Shown here piece by piece: positions 10,460-18,990 of a stretch of 64,000 nucleotides of DNA. The DNA lies in NCBI RefSeq assembly GCF_003182135.1, contig NZ_QGTL01000002.1:434001-498000 (forward strand). The letters run 5' to 3'. Under the pieces are notes generated by a model. It ran no database searches. It was not told the origin of the DNA and was given only the letters and a program-made list of their open reading frames with translations. The stretch comes from Nocardia neocaledoniensis (GTDB lineage: Bacteria > Actinomycetota > Actinomycetes > Mycobacteriales > Mycobacteriaceae). How positions within the stretch are numbered: position 1 is the stretch's first letter; every line of letters starts with the position of its first letter. Position numbers and translations under genes: made by a program.

Positions 10460-11617
10460 TCAGGCCGTGGCGCGGTATCGGGCCAGCAAACGGCGCGGCT
10501 TGGCCGGGGCGCGGTTGGCCAGGGTCAGGTCGCCGCCGTAGTGGGCGGCCACCTTCGGGTCCATCACCGCCCGCCACAGCGGCGGGACGGCGGCGAGCAG
10601 CAGCATCGTGGCGTAGCCGGCGGGCAGCTGCGGCGATTCGCTGCTGCTGCGCAGGGTCTGATAGCGGCGGCCCGGGTTGGCGTGGTGGTCGCTGTGGCGC
10701 TGCAGATGGAACAGGAAGATGTTGGTGACCAGGCGATCGCTGTTCCAGCTGTCGCGCGGGGAGCAGCGCGCCCACCGGCCGTTGGGCTTGCGCTCGCGCA
10801 GCAGCCCGTAGTGCTCGACGTAGTTGACGGCCTCGAGCAGACCGATCCCGACCACGGCCTGCAGCGCCAGCCACGGCAGGATGGCGGGCCCGAACACCGC
10901 GACCAGCGAACCGAAGAGCACCGCGCTCATCGCCCACGCCTGCAGGATGTTGTTCTGCCTGCACCACCAGCCGCGCCCCTGCCTGGCCAGGCGCACGCGC
11001 TCGAGTTGCAGCGCCGAGCGGAAGCCGCCGAACACGCTGCGCGGCAAGAACTCCCACAGCGATTCGCCCAGCCGGGCGCTGGCCGGGTCCTCCGGGGTGG
11101 CGACGCGGGCGTGGTGGCCGCGATTGTGCTCGACGAAGAAGTGCCCGTACCCCGACTGGGCGAGCGCGACCTTCGACAGCAATCTTTCAGCACGCTCCAC
11201 CCGGTGGCCGAGTTCGTGGGCGGCGTTGATGCCGATCCCGCTCACGAAGCCGACGGTGGCCGCCAAGCCGAGCTTGTCGATCAGGTCCAGCTCGTCGCCT
11301 GCCCACATGGCGCAGGCGATGACGAGGCCGATGAGCTGGATCGGCAGGAACAGGTAGGTGCACCAGCGGTAGTAGCGGTCGTTGGACAGCGCTTCGTAGT
11401 CCTCGTCGCGCGGGTTGTTGCCGTCCTCGCCGACGATCCAGTCCAGCACGGGGATGGCGATGAGCACGATCGCGGGACCGATCCACCAGAACACCTCGGC
11501 ACCGGTGCGGTACACGAGCTGGGAGGGCAGAAGCGCGCACGCCGGCGCGATCAACCCTAGAGCCCAGAGATACCGCTTGGGATCGCGAAATCCCCCCGGT
11601 TTGCCAACCGCTTGCAC
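10460..11617 (-). CDS. alkB: Alkane 1-monooxygenase (second copy)
   Basis: Membrane-bound non-haem di-iron hydroxylase that oxidises n-alkanes to 1-alkanols using electrons from rubredoxin. The 385-aa protein has several hydrophobic segments (e.g. LWALGLIAPACALLPS, FGSLVAVFGPAILPWLALQA) and the histidine motifs HELGHR, EHNRGHH, NYVEHYGL and LQRHSDHH. The start is GTG 11617 with GGAG about 6 bases upstream. It lies 122 bp downstream of the tetR gene on the same strand, so it could be read from the alkB-rubredoxin operon or from its own promoter. It is clearly diverged from the copy at 12754. Confidence 0.9.
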   Translation of the reverse strand: MQAVGKPGGFRDPKRYLWALGLIAPACALLPSQLVYRTGAEVFWWIGPAIVLIAIPVLDWIVGEDGNNPRDEDYEALSNDRYYRWCTYLFLPIQLIGLVIACAMWAGDELDLIDKLGLAATVGFVSGIGINAAHELGHRVERAERLLSKVALAQSGYGHFFVEHNRGHHARVATPEDPASARLGESLWEFLPRSVFGGFRSALQLERVRLARQGRGWWCRQNNILQAWAMSAVLFGSLVAVFGPAILPWLALQAVVGIGLLEAVNYVEHYGLLRERKPNGRWARCSPRDSWNSDRLVTNIFLFHLQRHSDHHANPGRRYQTLRSSSESPQLPAGYATMLLLAAVPPLWRAVMDPKVAAHYGGDLTLANRAPAKPRRLLARYRATA

Positions 11618-11739
11618 ACCCGCTCCGCTGTAAAAAGACCAATCGCCGACCGATGTGAATACTGACAGACCCCGGGCGCGTTACACAGCGCCAATTCGGC
11701 AAACGTGGTGATGGTTACACGCGGGCGATTCAGGCCGCC

Positions 11740-12408
11740 TCAGGCACCGGAGTGACCGGCGTCACCCACGGGGGTCCGGATGCCGCGTACCTGCACGATC
11801 GCTTCGACGTACGGGCTGAGCAGAGCGCTCATCTCCGCGGGCGCGTCCCGCTCCGGCACGGGCGGATTGGGGATGTAGCTCAGCGCGATGCGCACCAGCG
11901 CGTGCGCGAGGACATCGGCCTCCGAATCGGTCGCGTCGACCCAGCTGTGCTGGAACACATTGGCCAGCCGCGCGGTGGCGTGCGCGAGCAACGGCCCCGC
12001 GTCGAGGGTGATCAGGCGCAGCAGGTCCGGCTTCATCTCCCCCGCCAGCAGCGAGCGCACCAGCGGGTCGGCCGCGGCGGCGAAGAAGAAGCCGGTCATG
12101 CCGACCCGGATCGCGGCGCGCGCGTCGCCGACATTGTCGTCGAGCGCCTCGCGGACGTGATCGACGAGCTCGTCGGCCAGGCGCAGCGCGTAGGCCTGCG
12201 AGAGGCCCGCGCGCGAACCGAACTCGTTGTAGAGCGTCTGCCTGCTGACCCCGGCGCGCGCGGCGACGTCACCGAGGGTGATCTTGGACCAGTCCCGCTC
12301 GGTGAGCAGCTCGCGCATCCCGTCCAGGACCGAGCTGCGCAGCAGTTCCCGCGCCGCCTCCTGGTACGGGATGCGCGCTCCCGTGCGCGACGTGCCCGCC
12401 ACGCTCAC
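11740..12408 (-). CDS. TetR family regulator of the alkane operon
   Basis: A 222-aa TetR regulator. The N-terminal helix-turn-helix includes [27 protein letters not shown], and a helical ligand domain follows. The GTG start at 12408 overlaps the stop of the rubredoxin gene by four bases (GTGA), so it is translated with the operon and probably controls it, like AlkU/AlkR-type repressors in rhodococci and mycobacteria (Rv3249c position). The ligand is likely an alkane-derived fatty acyl compound, but this is inferred from context. A symmetric operator candidate lies at 14064-14099. Confidence 0.88.
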   Translation of the reverse strand: MSVAGTSRTGARIPYQEAARELLRSSVLDGMRELLTERDWSKITLGDVAARAGVSRQTLYNEFGSRAGLSQAYALRLADELVDHVREALDDNVGDARAAIRVGMTGFFFAAAADPLVRSLLAGEMKPDLLRLITLDAGPLLAHATARLANVFQHSWVDATDSEADVLAHALVRIALSYIPNPPVPERDAPAEMSALLSPYVEAIVQVRGIRTPVGDAGHSGA

Positions 12409-12587
12409 GAACGTTCGATCTCGACCATGAAGAAGTCGGATTTCGCGGCGCCGCAGTCCGGGCAGGTCCAGTCGTCGGGGATGTCCTCCCACTTGGTGCC
12501 CGGCGCGATGTTGTCGTCGGGCCAGCCCTGCGCCTCGTTGTACTCGAAACCACACTGCACACACTGGTAGAGCTTGTACTCGGTCAC
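12405..12587 (-). CDS. rubB: Rubredoxin, AlkG-2 type
   Basis: A 60-aa rubredoxin carrying one Fe(SCys)4 centre; it transfers electrons from rubredoxin reductase to the AlkB di-iron site. The two binding loops are [10 protein letters not shown] and [11 protein letters not shown], with the usual IPDDWTCP between them. The start is GTG 12587, preceded by TAGGAG; that GTG overlaps the stop of the upstream rubredoxin by four bases. Of the pair, this one carries the spacing and sequence typical of rubredoxins able to support alkane hydroxylation (AlkG2 class). No reductase gene is seen in the window. Confidence 0.93.
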   Translation of the reverse strand: MTEYKLYQCVQCGFEYNEAQGWPDDNIAPGTKWEDIPDDWTCPDCGAAKSDFFMVEIERS

Positions 12588-12757
12588 CGCGATACTCCTA
12601 CCGCCTCGAAGTCGATCTTCTCCCGCACCCCGCAGTCCGGGCAGCACCAGTCGTCGGGAACCGACGCCCACGGCGTGCCCGCCGGAAATCCCTCCCGCGG
12701 GGCTCCTTTCGTCTCGTCGTAGACATAATCACAGACGGGGCAACGAAACGCACTCAT
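12584..12757 (-). CDS. rubA: Rubredoxin, AlkG-1 type
   Basis: A 57-aa rubredoxin with iron loops [10 protein letters not shown] and [12 protein letters not shown], and VPDDWCCP before the second loop. The extra Cys next to that loop, and the basic/acidic changes near the C-terminus, resemble AlkG1-class rubredoxins, which often cannot replace AlkG2 in alkane hydroxylation. The ATG at 12757 overlaps the alkB stop (ATGA), and its own stop overlaps the next gene (GTGA). It is thus locked between alkB and rubB in a fully overlapping operon. Confidence 0.92.
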   Translation of the reverse strand: MSAFRCPVCDYVYDETKGAPREGFPAGTPWASVPDDWCCPDCGVREKIDFEAVGVSR

Positions 12758-13992
12758 GCCGGATCTCCCTGCCGGCCGTAGCGCGCGAGGACCTTCTCCC
12801 GGCGCGTGGGTTCGATATTGGCCCGGGTGACATCACCCGAATAGTGCGCGAGCACGCGCTTGTCCATGACCCTGCGCCAGATCGGCGGGAAGTAGGCGAT
12901 CAGGATCATGCTGGCGTAGCCGCTCGGCAGGTTCGGCGCGCCGTCCCAGCTGCGCAGCGTCTGGTACCGCCGGGTCGGGTACGCGTGGTGGTCGCTGTGC
13001 CGCTGCAGGTGGTACAGGAAGATGTTGGTGACCAAGTGGTCGCTGTTCCAGCTGTGCTCGGGCGCGGGCCGTTCGTAGCGCCCCGACGGGGTCTTCTGCC
13101 GGACCAGCCCGTAGTGCTCGAGGTAGTTCACCGACTCCAGCAGGCTGAACCCGATGACGGCCTGCAGGATCAGATACGGCAGCACCTCGATGCCGAAGGC
13201 CAGGATCAGCCCCAGCCACAGCACCACCGACATCGCCCACGCGTTGAGCACGTCGTTGCGCAGCGTCCACGGGCCCTTGTCCAGGCGGTGCAGCCGCTCC
13301 TTCTCCAGATGCCAGGCGGAGCGGAGGCTGCCGACGACGGTGCGCGGCCAGAAGGCCCAGAAGGTCTCGCCGATGCGGGCGCTGGCCGGGTCCTCCGGGG
13401 TGGCGACGCGGACGTGGTGGCCGCGGTTGTGCTCGATGTAGAAGTGCCCGTAGAACGACTGCGCCAGTGCGATGCGGGCCAGCCAACGTTCCAGGTCGAC
13501 CTTCTTGTGGCCGAGTTCGTGCGCGGTGTTGATGCCGATGCCGCCGATCATGCCGACGCTGATCGCGATGCCGATCTTGTCGATCACGTTCGCGCCGCCG
13601 GGAAAGCCCAGCCAGTGCAGGTTGTCGGCGGTGATGATGTAGCAGGCGAAGACCAGCGAGGCGTACTGGAACGGCAGGTACAGATAGGTCAGGTACCGGT
13701 AGTACTTGTCGTTCTCCAGGTACTCCATCACCTCGTCGGGCGGATTGTTGCCGTCGGGGCCGAAGAACAGGTCGGCCAGCGGGATGACCAGGTACACCAG
13801 CACCGGGCCGAGCCAGAACGGCACCTCGGCCAGCCGGTGCCAGCCGAGCTGGTTGAGACCCCAGATCAGCGGGATCGCGATCGTGAACAGGCCGGTCGGG
13901 GCGAACAGGCCCCACAGCCAGAGATAGCGCTTGGAATCGCGCCACTGCGGGGGCGCCACCCGCTGTTCGGACGCGTTGGCATCTGTAGACAT
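12754..13992 (-). CDS. alkB: Alkane 1-monooxygenase (operon leader)
   Basis: A 412-aa integral membrane alkane hydroxylase. The histidine motifs HELGHK, EHNRGHH, NYLEHYGL and LQRHSDHH bind the di-iron centre, and about six hydrophobic helices surround them. The ATG at 13992 is chosen because GGAG lies 7 bases upstream; ATG 14004 is only four codons longer and lacks a spaced ribosome-binding site. Residues near LWLWGLFAPTGLFTIAIPLI belong to the first membrane helices that shape the alkane channel. It leads alkB-rubA-rubB-tetR, whose genes all overlap by four bases. Mycobacterial Rv3252c is the positional counterpart. Confidence 0.95.
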   Translation of the reverse strand: MSTDANASEQRVAPPQWRDSKRYLWLWGLFAPTGLFTIAIPLIWGLNQLGWHRLAEVPFWLGPVLVYLVIPLADLFFGPDGNNPPDEVMEYLENDKYYRYLTYLYLPFQYASLVFACYIITADNLHWLGFPGGANVIDKIGIAISVGMIGGIGINTAHELGHKKVDLERWLARIALAQSFYGHFYIEHNRGHHVRVATPEDPASARIGETFWAFWPRTVVGSLRSAWHLEKERLHRLDKGPWTLRNDVLNAWAMSVVLWLGLILAFGIEVLPYLILQAVIGFSLLESVNYLEHYGLVRQKTPSGRYERPAPEHSWNSDHLVTNIFLYHLQRHSDHHAYPTRRYQTLRSWDGAPNLPSGYASMILIAYFPPIWRRVMDKRVLAHYSGDVTRANIEPTRREKVLARYGRQGDPA

Positions 13993-14016
13993 CGTCGTCT
14001 CCATCCTGCGGCACAG

Positions 14017-14099
14017 ATCACACCTGTGATGTGCGTAACTCTCTGTCACAGACGATAGGGGTCGATTTGTCCGGCGTCTAGACAAATCAGCAGATTTGT
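14017..14099 (-). promoter_or_regulatory. Candidate operator/promoter region of the alkB operon
   Basis: Upstream of alkB there are symmetric sequences: GATTTGTC (14064-14071) paired with GACAAATC (14081-14088) across 9 bases; the same ACAAATC (14082-14088) also pairs with a third half-site GATTTGT (14093-14099). Closer to the gene lies ATCACA-CC-TGTGAT (14017-14030). The GATTTGT/ACAAATC set is AT-rich against its surroundings and suits a dimeric TetR repressor, most simply the one encoded by this operon. Confidence 0.5.
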
Positions 14100-14124
14100 A
14101 AAGCCGCAACCGCCCGATAACGGA

Positions 14125-14158
14125 ACAGCGACCGCACCCACCTGGGCGCGGTCGCTGT
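14125..14158 (-). terminator. Hairpin after the Nudix gene
   Basis: Perfect 11-bp arms ACAGCGACCGC (14125-14135) and GCGGTCGCTGT (14148-14158) with a 12-nt loop, located downstream of the fbiA-fbiB-Nudix operon and just before the alkB control region. No T-run is seen. Confidence 0.65.
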
Positions 14159-14191
14159 CTTCGCAGGTCACAGATCTATTGCAAGAGCCCT

Positions 14192-14713
14192 TTACGGTGG
14201 CAACAGGACATCGGCGCCAGCCGGTAGCTCGTCGACCCGCCACCACCGCAGATCCGCCGATTCGGCGCTGCGCACCGGCACGGCGCCGGCCGGCGCGATC
14301 ACCTCGAAGAGCAGGTCCAGGTGCCGCGTCGGAACGCCGAGCGAGCAGGTGATCGGATGGGCCTGGGCGCCGTAGAGACCGGGCGTCAGCCGCAGGTCGG
14401 GAATGCCGGACTCCTCGACCGCCTCCCGGAGCGCGGCGTCGGCGACGGTCTCGTCCGACGGCTCGCAGTGACCGCCGAGCTGGATCCAGCGACCGACCCG
14501 GGGGTGCAGCGTCAGCAGCACCTCGCGCCGATCGTGCGACAACACGATCGCCGACGCCGTGATGTGGCCCGGCGCGTGCTCGCGCAGGCACCCGCGCGGC
14601 GCGGAGCCGAGAAAGGCGAGCATCGCCTCGCGCAGCGAGCCGTCCTGCCCCGCTCCCGGTTTCCATTCGGTGAGCAGGGCGGTCGCGGAGGCGTGCAGCG
14701 ACTCCGCGCTCAC
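14192..14713 (-). CDS. Nudix hydrolase coupled to fbiB
   Basis: A 173-aa Nudix-domain protein. The Nudix box runs from [10 protein letters not shown] to [10 protein letters not shown] (about residues 79-103) and keeps the catalytic REx2EE residues that bind Mg2+. Such enzymes hydrolyse nucleoside diphosphates linked to another moiety; the substrate cannot be read from the sequence. The GTG at 14713 overlaps the fbiB stop (GTGA), so it is translated with the F420 biosynthesis genes. That suggests a role in F420 or GTP-related housekeeping, but the coupling is the only evidence. Confidence 0.85.
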   Translation of the reverse strand: MSAESLHASATALLTEWKPGAGQDGSLREAMLAFLGSAPRGCLREHAPGHITASAIVLSHDRREVLLTLHPRVGRWIQLGGHCEPSDETVADAALREAVEESGIPDLRLTPGLYGAQAHPITCSLGVPTRHLDLLFEVIAPAGAVPVRSAESADLRWWRVDELPAGADVLLPP

Positions 14714-16056
14714 AGTTCCACCAGTCCGGCGCCGGGCTCGCCGACCTCGCGCGGCGCGGGCTCGTCGAGCGGGTGCCCGATCGCGATGGCGCCCAACGGC
14801 GTCCAGTCATCGTCGAGGCCGAGCACCTCGCGGGTGACCTCGGGGGCGAAGATCGTCGACCCGATCCAGCAGCTGCCGAGACCGTCGGCCGCCAGCGCCA
14901 CCAGCAGCCCCTGCACCGCGGCGCCGACGGCCACGGTGAACATCGTCCGCTCGGCGGCCTGCCTGCGGGCGTCCGGATAGTCGTGCGCGCCATCGGGAAC
15001 GCAGAACGGGATGACGACCTCGGGCGCGTCGAACAGGATGCGCCCGCGCGCGACCCGGCGCGCCACCCGCTCCGGCGCGAGTCCGTCGGCGGTGAGATCG
15101 GCCCGCCACTTCGCCGCCATCGCCTCGAGCAGGCGCGTGCGCAGCTCGGGCGTGCGCAGCCAGACGAAGCGCACAGGGCGGGTGTGGTGCGGAGCGGGCG
15201 CGGTGAGGCCGGCCGCGATCGCCGCCCTGATCCGCTCGGGCTCGACCGGTTCGGCGGCGAACGCGCGCACGGAACGCCGCAGCGGCACAGCCTCTTTGCG
15301 GCCCCGCTCGATGGCCTCGGCGGTGCCGAGCCAGAACAGGTCGTCGACGCCGCCGCGCAGCAGCGCCGCCGCGCTCGACCCGTCGTCGTCGGTGCGCAGC
15401 CCGCGCACCACCGCGACCGGGACGCCGCCGAGCTTGCCCTTGACCAGATCGGCGGCCGCGGCGAGTTCGTCGGCCACGGCCACCTGGGTGACGTGCAGTT
15501 CGTTGCCCTGTCCGTCGACCGCGCCCGCGTAGTCGTGCAGCACCCGCAGACCCGCCGCGCCGATGGCCGCGTCGATCTGGCCGTTGCGCCAGGCCCGGCC
15601 CATCGTGTCGGTGATGACGACGGCCACGTTCACCCCGAGCCGCTGCGCCAGCGCGGCGCGCAACGCCTTGGCGCTGGCGTCGGGATCGGTGGGCAGCAGC
15701 ACGAGTTCGCCCTCGGCCACATTGGAACCGTCCACGCCGGAGGCGGCCTGCACGATGCCGAGCCGGTTCTCGGTGATCAGGGTGCGGCCCTTGCGGGCGA
15801 GCACCCGCACGGCCTCGTCGTCGACGAGCTTGCGGCGCGCGGTGTCGCGCTCGTCGGGGTCGGTCGGGGCGGTGACGATGCGGCCCTCGGCCTTGGAGAC
15901 GATCTTGCTCGTCACCACGACGACGTCGCCGTCGGCCAGCCACGGTGCCTGGGCCGCAAGGTGTTCGGCGATGTCGTCGCCGGGCCGGAACTCCGGCAGC
16001 CCGGTCACCGGAAGGATCCGCAGCTCGTCGGCCGCGTGGTCGGGCAGCACGGTCAC
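14710..16056 (-). CDS. fbiB: Coenzyme F420:L-glutamate ligase / dehydro-F420 reductase
   Basis: Bifunctional FbiB, 448 aa, the same length as the mycobacterial enzyme. Residues ~1-245 are the CofE-like ligase that adds the gamma-linked glutamate tail to F420 using GTP (motifs [27 protein letters not shown]). Residues ~250-448 are an FMN-binding nitroreductase-fold domain ([17 protein letters not shown]) that reduces dehydro-F420-0. The GTG at 16056 overlaps the fbiA stop by four bases; longer in-frame codons lie inside fbiA. It is in an operon with fbiA and the Nudix gene. Confidence 0.95.
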   Translation of the reverse strand: MTVLPDHAADELRILPVTGLPEFRPGDDIAEHLAAQAPWLADGDVVVVTSKIVSKAEGRIVTAPTDPDERDTARRKLVDDEAVRVLARKGRTLITENRLGIVQAASGVDGSNVAEGELVLLPTDPDASAKALRAALAQRLGVNVAVVITDTMGRAWRNGQIDAAIGAAGLRVLHDYAGAVDGQGNELHVTQVAVADELAAAADLVKGKLGGVPVAVVRGLRTDDDGSSAAALLRGGVDDLFWLGTAEAIERGRKEAVPLRRSVRAFAAEPVEPERIRAAIAAGLTAPAPHHTRPVRFVWLRTPELRTRLLEAMAAKWRADLTADGLAPERVARRVARGRILFDAPEVVIPFCVPDGAHDYPDARRQAAERTMFTVAVGAAVQGLLVALAADGLGSCWIGSTIFAPEVTREVLGLDDDWTPLGAIAIGHPLDEPAPREVGEPGAGLVEL

Positions 16057-17039
16057 GGTTTCACTCCCGCCAGTTCCAGTGCGGCGCGGGCCATTTCGGC
16101 CGTGGCGTCCGGGTCCGACATCAGCAGCGGCACGCTGCGCACCTCGACACCGGGGACCTCGGCGGTGTCGGTGGAGTGCACCAGCCAGCCGTCGAGGATG
16201 CCGGTGGCCGAGCGCGCGCCGTAGTGGCGCCCGATCGCCTCGGCGGTGGATTCCACGCCGATCACCGACAGGCATTCATCGGCCATGCCCCGCAACGGTT
16301 TTCCGTCGATCACCGGCGAGAGCCCGATGACCGCGGCCTCGGTGGTGCGCAGCGCGCCCCTGATCCCGGGCACCGCGAGGATCGCGCCGATGCTCACGAC
16401 GGGATTCGACGGGGCCAGCAACACCGCGTCAGCGGAGGCTATGATTTCGGTCACATCCGGGGCCGGGGAGGCTTGTTCCGCCCCGATCGAGGCAAATCCG
16501 TGAGTCGGCAGCGCCGCGCGATACCGCACCCACCATTCCTGGAAATGGATCGCGCGACGTTCGCCGGCGTTGTCGGGATCGCTGACGACGACGTGGGTTT
16601 CACAACGGTCGTCGGTTGCCGGGATCAAACGGACACCCGGCTGCCACCGATTGCACAGCGCCTCGGTGACCGCGGACAGCGGATATCCGGCGCGCAGCAT
16701 CTCGGTGCGGATGAGATGGGTGGCGATGTCGCGATCGCCCAGGCCGAACCAATCGGGCTGGGCGTTGTATTTCGCCAGCTCCTCTTTCGCGTGCCAGGTC
16801 TCGTTCGCGTGGCCCCAGCCGCGCTCGGGGTCGATGCCACCGCCGAGGGTGTACATGCAGGTGTCGAGGTCGGGACAGATCCGCAGACCGTGCATCCAGA
16901 CGTCGTCGCCGACGTTGACGATGGCCGAGATGTCGGCGTCGGGCAGCAGCCGCCTGACGCCCTGGAGGAACCGCGCACCGCCGACGCCGCCGACGAGAAC
17001 GGCGATCTGGGGCTTGCGCACCGCGTGTTGTGCAGTCAC
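16053..17039 (-). CDS. fbiA: Phosphoenolpyruvate/2-phospholactate transferase
   Basis: FbiA (328 aa) joins the activated three-carbon unit (EPPG or LPPG) to the deazaflavin Fo, giving dehydro-F420-0 or F420-0. The N-terminal [13 protein letters not shown] (about residues 15-27) and the following IVNVGDD motif form the substrate-binding pocket of the CofD/FbiA fold; [10 protein letters not shown] lies further on. I chose GTG 17039, which starts close to the conserved first strand and gives the family length. It is divergent from whiB2, separated by a 359-bp regulatory region, as in mycobacteria. Confidence 0.94.
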   Translation of the reverse strand: MTAQHAVRKPQIAVLVGGVGGARFLQGVRRLLPDADISAIVNVGDDVWMHGLRICPDLDTCMYTLGGGIDPERGWGHANETWHAKEELAKYNAQPDWFGLGDRDIATHLIRTEMLRAGYPLSAVTEALCNRWQPGVRLIPATDDRCETHVVVSDPDNAGERRAIHFQEWWVRYRAALPTHGFASIGAEQASPAPDVTEIIASADAVLLAPSNPVVSIGAILAVPGIRGALRTTEAAVIGLSPVIDGKPLRGMADECLSVIGVESTAEAIGRHYGARSATGILDGWLVHSTDTAEVPGVEVRSVPLLMSDPDATAEMARAALELAGVKP

Positions 17040-17398
17040 AGGGTCACAGCCTATGCGGTGCGCGTGGCGGACTTGTTCCGCGGCGAATTCCGGCAAAGTT
17101 GCTGGTCATTTGCCACAGCACATAACAAGATCAAAACGAAAGGCGGGTCGCGAGTGTAACGGAAGGGTGACGGCGGGTTGACCACCGGCGCGTGCGGCGT
17201 GTCTAATCACAGACATGTCATTCCGGTCACCGCGAGAAGACATGGCGCGGGGGCGTTTGCGAGAGCGAGTTGGCTCGCCGGAAGACAGGTTCGGGGAAGC
17301 CCGCGAGACTACGTCGCGGTGTTTTGCTGCCGGGGTCTGCATCGGCCGCCCGGCGGAAAGAATCATTCTGCGCTAACACATAGTGAGGAGGCGGAACG
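17040..17398 (+). promoter_or_regulatory. fbiA/whiB2 intergenic region with whiB2 promoter candidate
   Basis: A 359-bp divergent region without a gene. On the plus strand TTGACC (17178-17183) and TCTAAT (17202-17207) are separated by 18 bases, a good primary-sigma-like promoter, which would give a whiB2 leader of roughly 180 nt. The -10 element overlaps an inverted repeat TGTCT-N6-AGACA (17200-17215). The rest of the leader is unannotated; GAGGAGG precedes whiB2. I could not identify the fbiA promoter. Confidence 0.5.
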
Positions 17399-17776
17399 AT
17401 GACCGAAGACATGGTCTCGCCGACCGATTCCACAGCAGGCGCAGCTCACGCTGTCTGCGCCGATATGAGCTGGCCGGAACCGGACGTGGCGAACGAGGTC
17501 GCGGCTCCCCGGCTGAGTCTGGTCGTGCCGGGCTTCGACGAGATGTTCGACTCCATCGAAGAGCAGTGGCAGGAACGTGCACTGTGCGCCCAGACAGACC
17601 CCGAGGCGTTCTTCCCCGAGAAGGGCGGCTCGACCCGTGAGGCCAAGCGCATCTGCTTGGGCTGCGAGGTACGTGACCAGTGCTTGGAGTACGCGCTGGC
17701 GCACGACGAACGTTTCGGTATCTGGGGCGGTCTCTCCGAACGGGAGCGTCGCAGGCTGAAGCGTGGAATCGGCTGA
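17399..17776 (+). CDS. whiB2: WhiB-family regulator, WhiB2/WhmD type
   Basis: A 125-aa iron-sulfur transcription factor. Four cysteines for the [4Fe-4S] cluster are C63, C86, C89 and C95 (C-x22-C-x2-C-x5-C), followed by the turn GIWGG (107-111) and a basic tail ERRRLKRG that contacts DNA. WhiB2 orthologues act with the principal sigma factor on septation and division genes. Strong ribosome-binding site GAGGAGG is 7 bases upstream of ATG 17399. The position next to fbiA and close to manA/manB is the mycobacterial Rv3260c arrangement. Confidence 0.95.
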   Translation: MTEDMVSPTDSTAGAAHAVCADMSWPEPDVANEVAAPRLSLVVPGFDEMFDSIEEQWQERALCAQTDPEAFFPEKGGSTREAKRICLGCEVRDQCLEYALAHDERFGIWGGLSERERRRLKRGIG

Positions 17777-17921
17777 GAGAATGTTCGAAAGTAGACTCTG
17801 AGGCTCCAGCCCGGAGCACGCAGGCGCAGTACGTCGGTGCTTCGGGCGAACGCCCAGGGTCGCGCCGTCTACCGGCTCGACGGGCACGATGCAGTGCAGG
17901 CGAGAGAGGTGGACGAGTTCC

Positions 17922-18404
17922 ATGGCACGTTCCCGGCGTCATCCCCCGGCACCCACCGCGCGTTCGGTGACCCGCCGCGGCCGTGGTGTCCGCGGACCCA
18001 TGCTCCCGCCCACCGTTCCCGCGTGGCGCACGAGGGGCCAGAAATTCGATCGGCTCGTGCTGGAGGCCTTCGCGCCCCTGGACACCCGGTGGCACGACCG
18101 GCTCACCAAGCTCGACATCGCCGTCGACGACGTCCCGAAAATCCGTCCGCTGCACCCTGATTCGGTCACCTGGCCGGACGAGGTGGTGGCCGACGGCCCG
18201 GTGCCGCTGTCGCGGCTGATCCCCGCCGGGGTGGACCGGCACGGCGCGGCCACCCGAGCCAGGGTGGTGCTGTTCCGGAAACCACTGGAATTGCGCGCCG
18301 CCGATCCCGACGATCTCGTCGAATTGTTGCGCGAGGTTCTGGTCCAGCAGATCGCCACCTATCTCGGCGTAGACCCCGATCTGATCGATCCGGAGCCCGA
18401 ATAA
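17922..18404 (+). CDS. Metallopeptidase-family (zincin_1-like) protein without HExxH
   Basis: A 160-aa protein similar to the mycobacterial Rv3259 group, usually labelled metallopeptidase family (PF06262). The conserved core RLVLEAFAPLDTRW, RLIPAGVDRHG and RVVLFRKPLE is visible. Where related zincins have an HExxHxxG active site, this protein reads LVQQIATYLGVDPD, so the zinc ligands are missing and peptidase activity is unlikely. ATG 17922 is used; the basic N-terminus (MARSRRH...RGRGVRGP) is poorly conserved. It lies 146 bp after whiB2 and just before the DUF3499 gene. Function unknown. Confidence 0.8.
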   Translation: MARSRRHPPAPTARSVTRRGRGVRGPMLPPTVPAWRTRGQKFDRLVLEAFAPLDTRWHDRLTKLDIAVDDVPKIRPLHPDSVTWPDEVVADGPVPLSRLIPAGVDRHGAATRARVVLFRKPLELRAADPDDLVELLREVLVQQIATYLGVDPDLIDPEPE

Positions 18405-18453
18405 GGGCGTGTCCGTATCCACTTTTGCGATACGGACGGCTAATCTCGACGTC

Positions 18454-18837
18454 GTGATCCCCATGCGTCGTTGCTGCCGACCCGGCTGCAAGAACCCGGC
18501 TGTAGCGACGCTGACGTATGTGTACTCCGACTCGACCGCCGTCGTCGGACCGCTGGCCACCGTCGCCGAACCGCATTCCTGGGATCTGTGCGAAACCCAC
18601 GCCTGCCGCATCACCGCCCCCAAGGGCTGGGAACTGGTGCGCCACGAAGGCGGGTTCTCCTCGAGCACCCCGGACGACGACGACCTGACCGCACTGGCCG
18701 AAGCCGTCCGCGAGGCAGGCCTGCGCCGCCGTCCGGCCGAGGCCGACCAGCCCGGCTACCGCGACGCCACGCCCCCGCCGCCGCGCACCACCCGCACCGG
18801 CCGCCGCGGCCACCTGCGCGTCCTGCCCGACCCGTAG
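18454..18837 (+). CDS. DUF3499 family zinc-ribbon-like protein
   Basis: A ~128-aa actinobacterial protein with a short cysteine motif RCCRPGCKNPA near the N-terminus and LCETHA about 40 residues later, which could form a small zinc site. Between them lies the conserved TLTYVYSDSTAVVGPLAT. The C-terminal third is Pro/Arg-rich and probably disordered. GTG 18454 is preferred because the CRPGC motif then starts where the family starts; ATG 18463 is nearly as good. It is found next to phosphomannomutase in mycobacteria (Rv3258c), but no function is established. Confidence 0.8.
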   Translation: MIPMRRCCRPGCKNPAVATLTYVYSDSTAVVGPLATVAEPHSWDLCETHACRITAPKGWELVRHEGGFSSSTPDDDDLTALAEAVREAGLRRRPAEADQPGYRDATPPPPRTTRTGRRGHLRVLPDP

Positions 18838-18990
18838 ACACGCGCAACCCACTGATCTCCGGAGCACATGGGTAACTCCGCACCCCTCCCGGCCGTGGCG
18901 CTTCCCACGCGGGACCTGCCGAAAACTGCCGAGCTCCCGGACTCGTATGGCCTGAGTACGCGGAGAGGCGGACCAGCTAGGGTTACTGCC

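Noticed and set aside
14017..14030. ATCACA-CC-TGTGAT near alkB as a CRP site
   Set aside because: The arms are in the wrong order (TCACA before TGTGA) and the spacing is 2, not 6. Kept only as part of the operator region.
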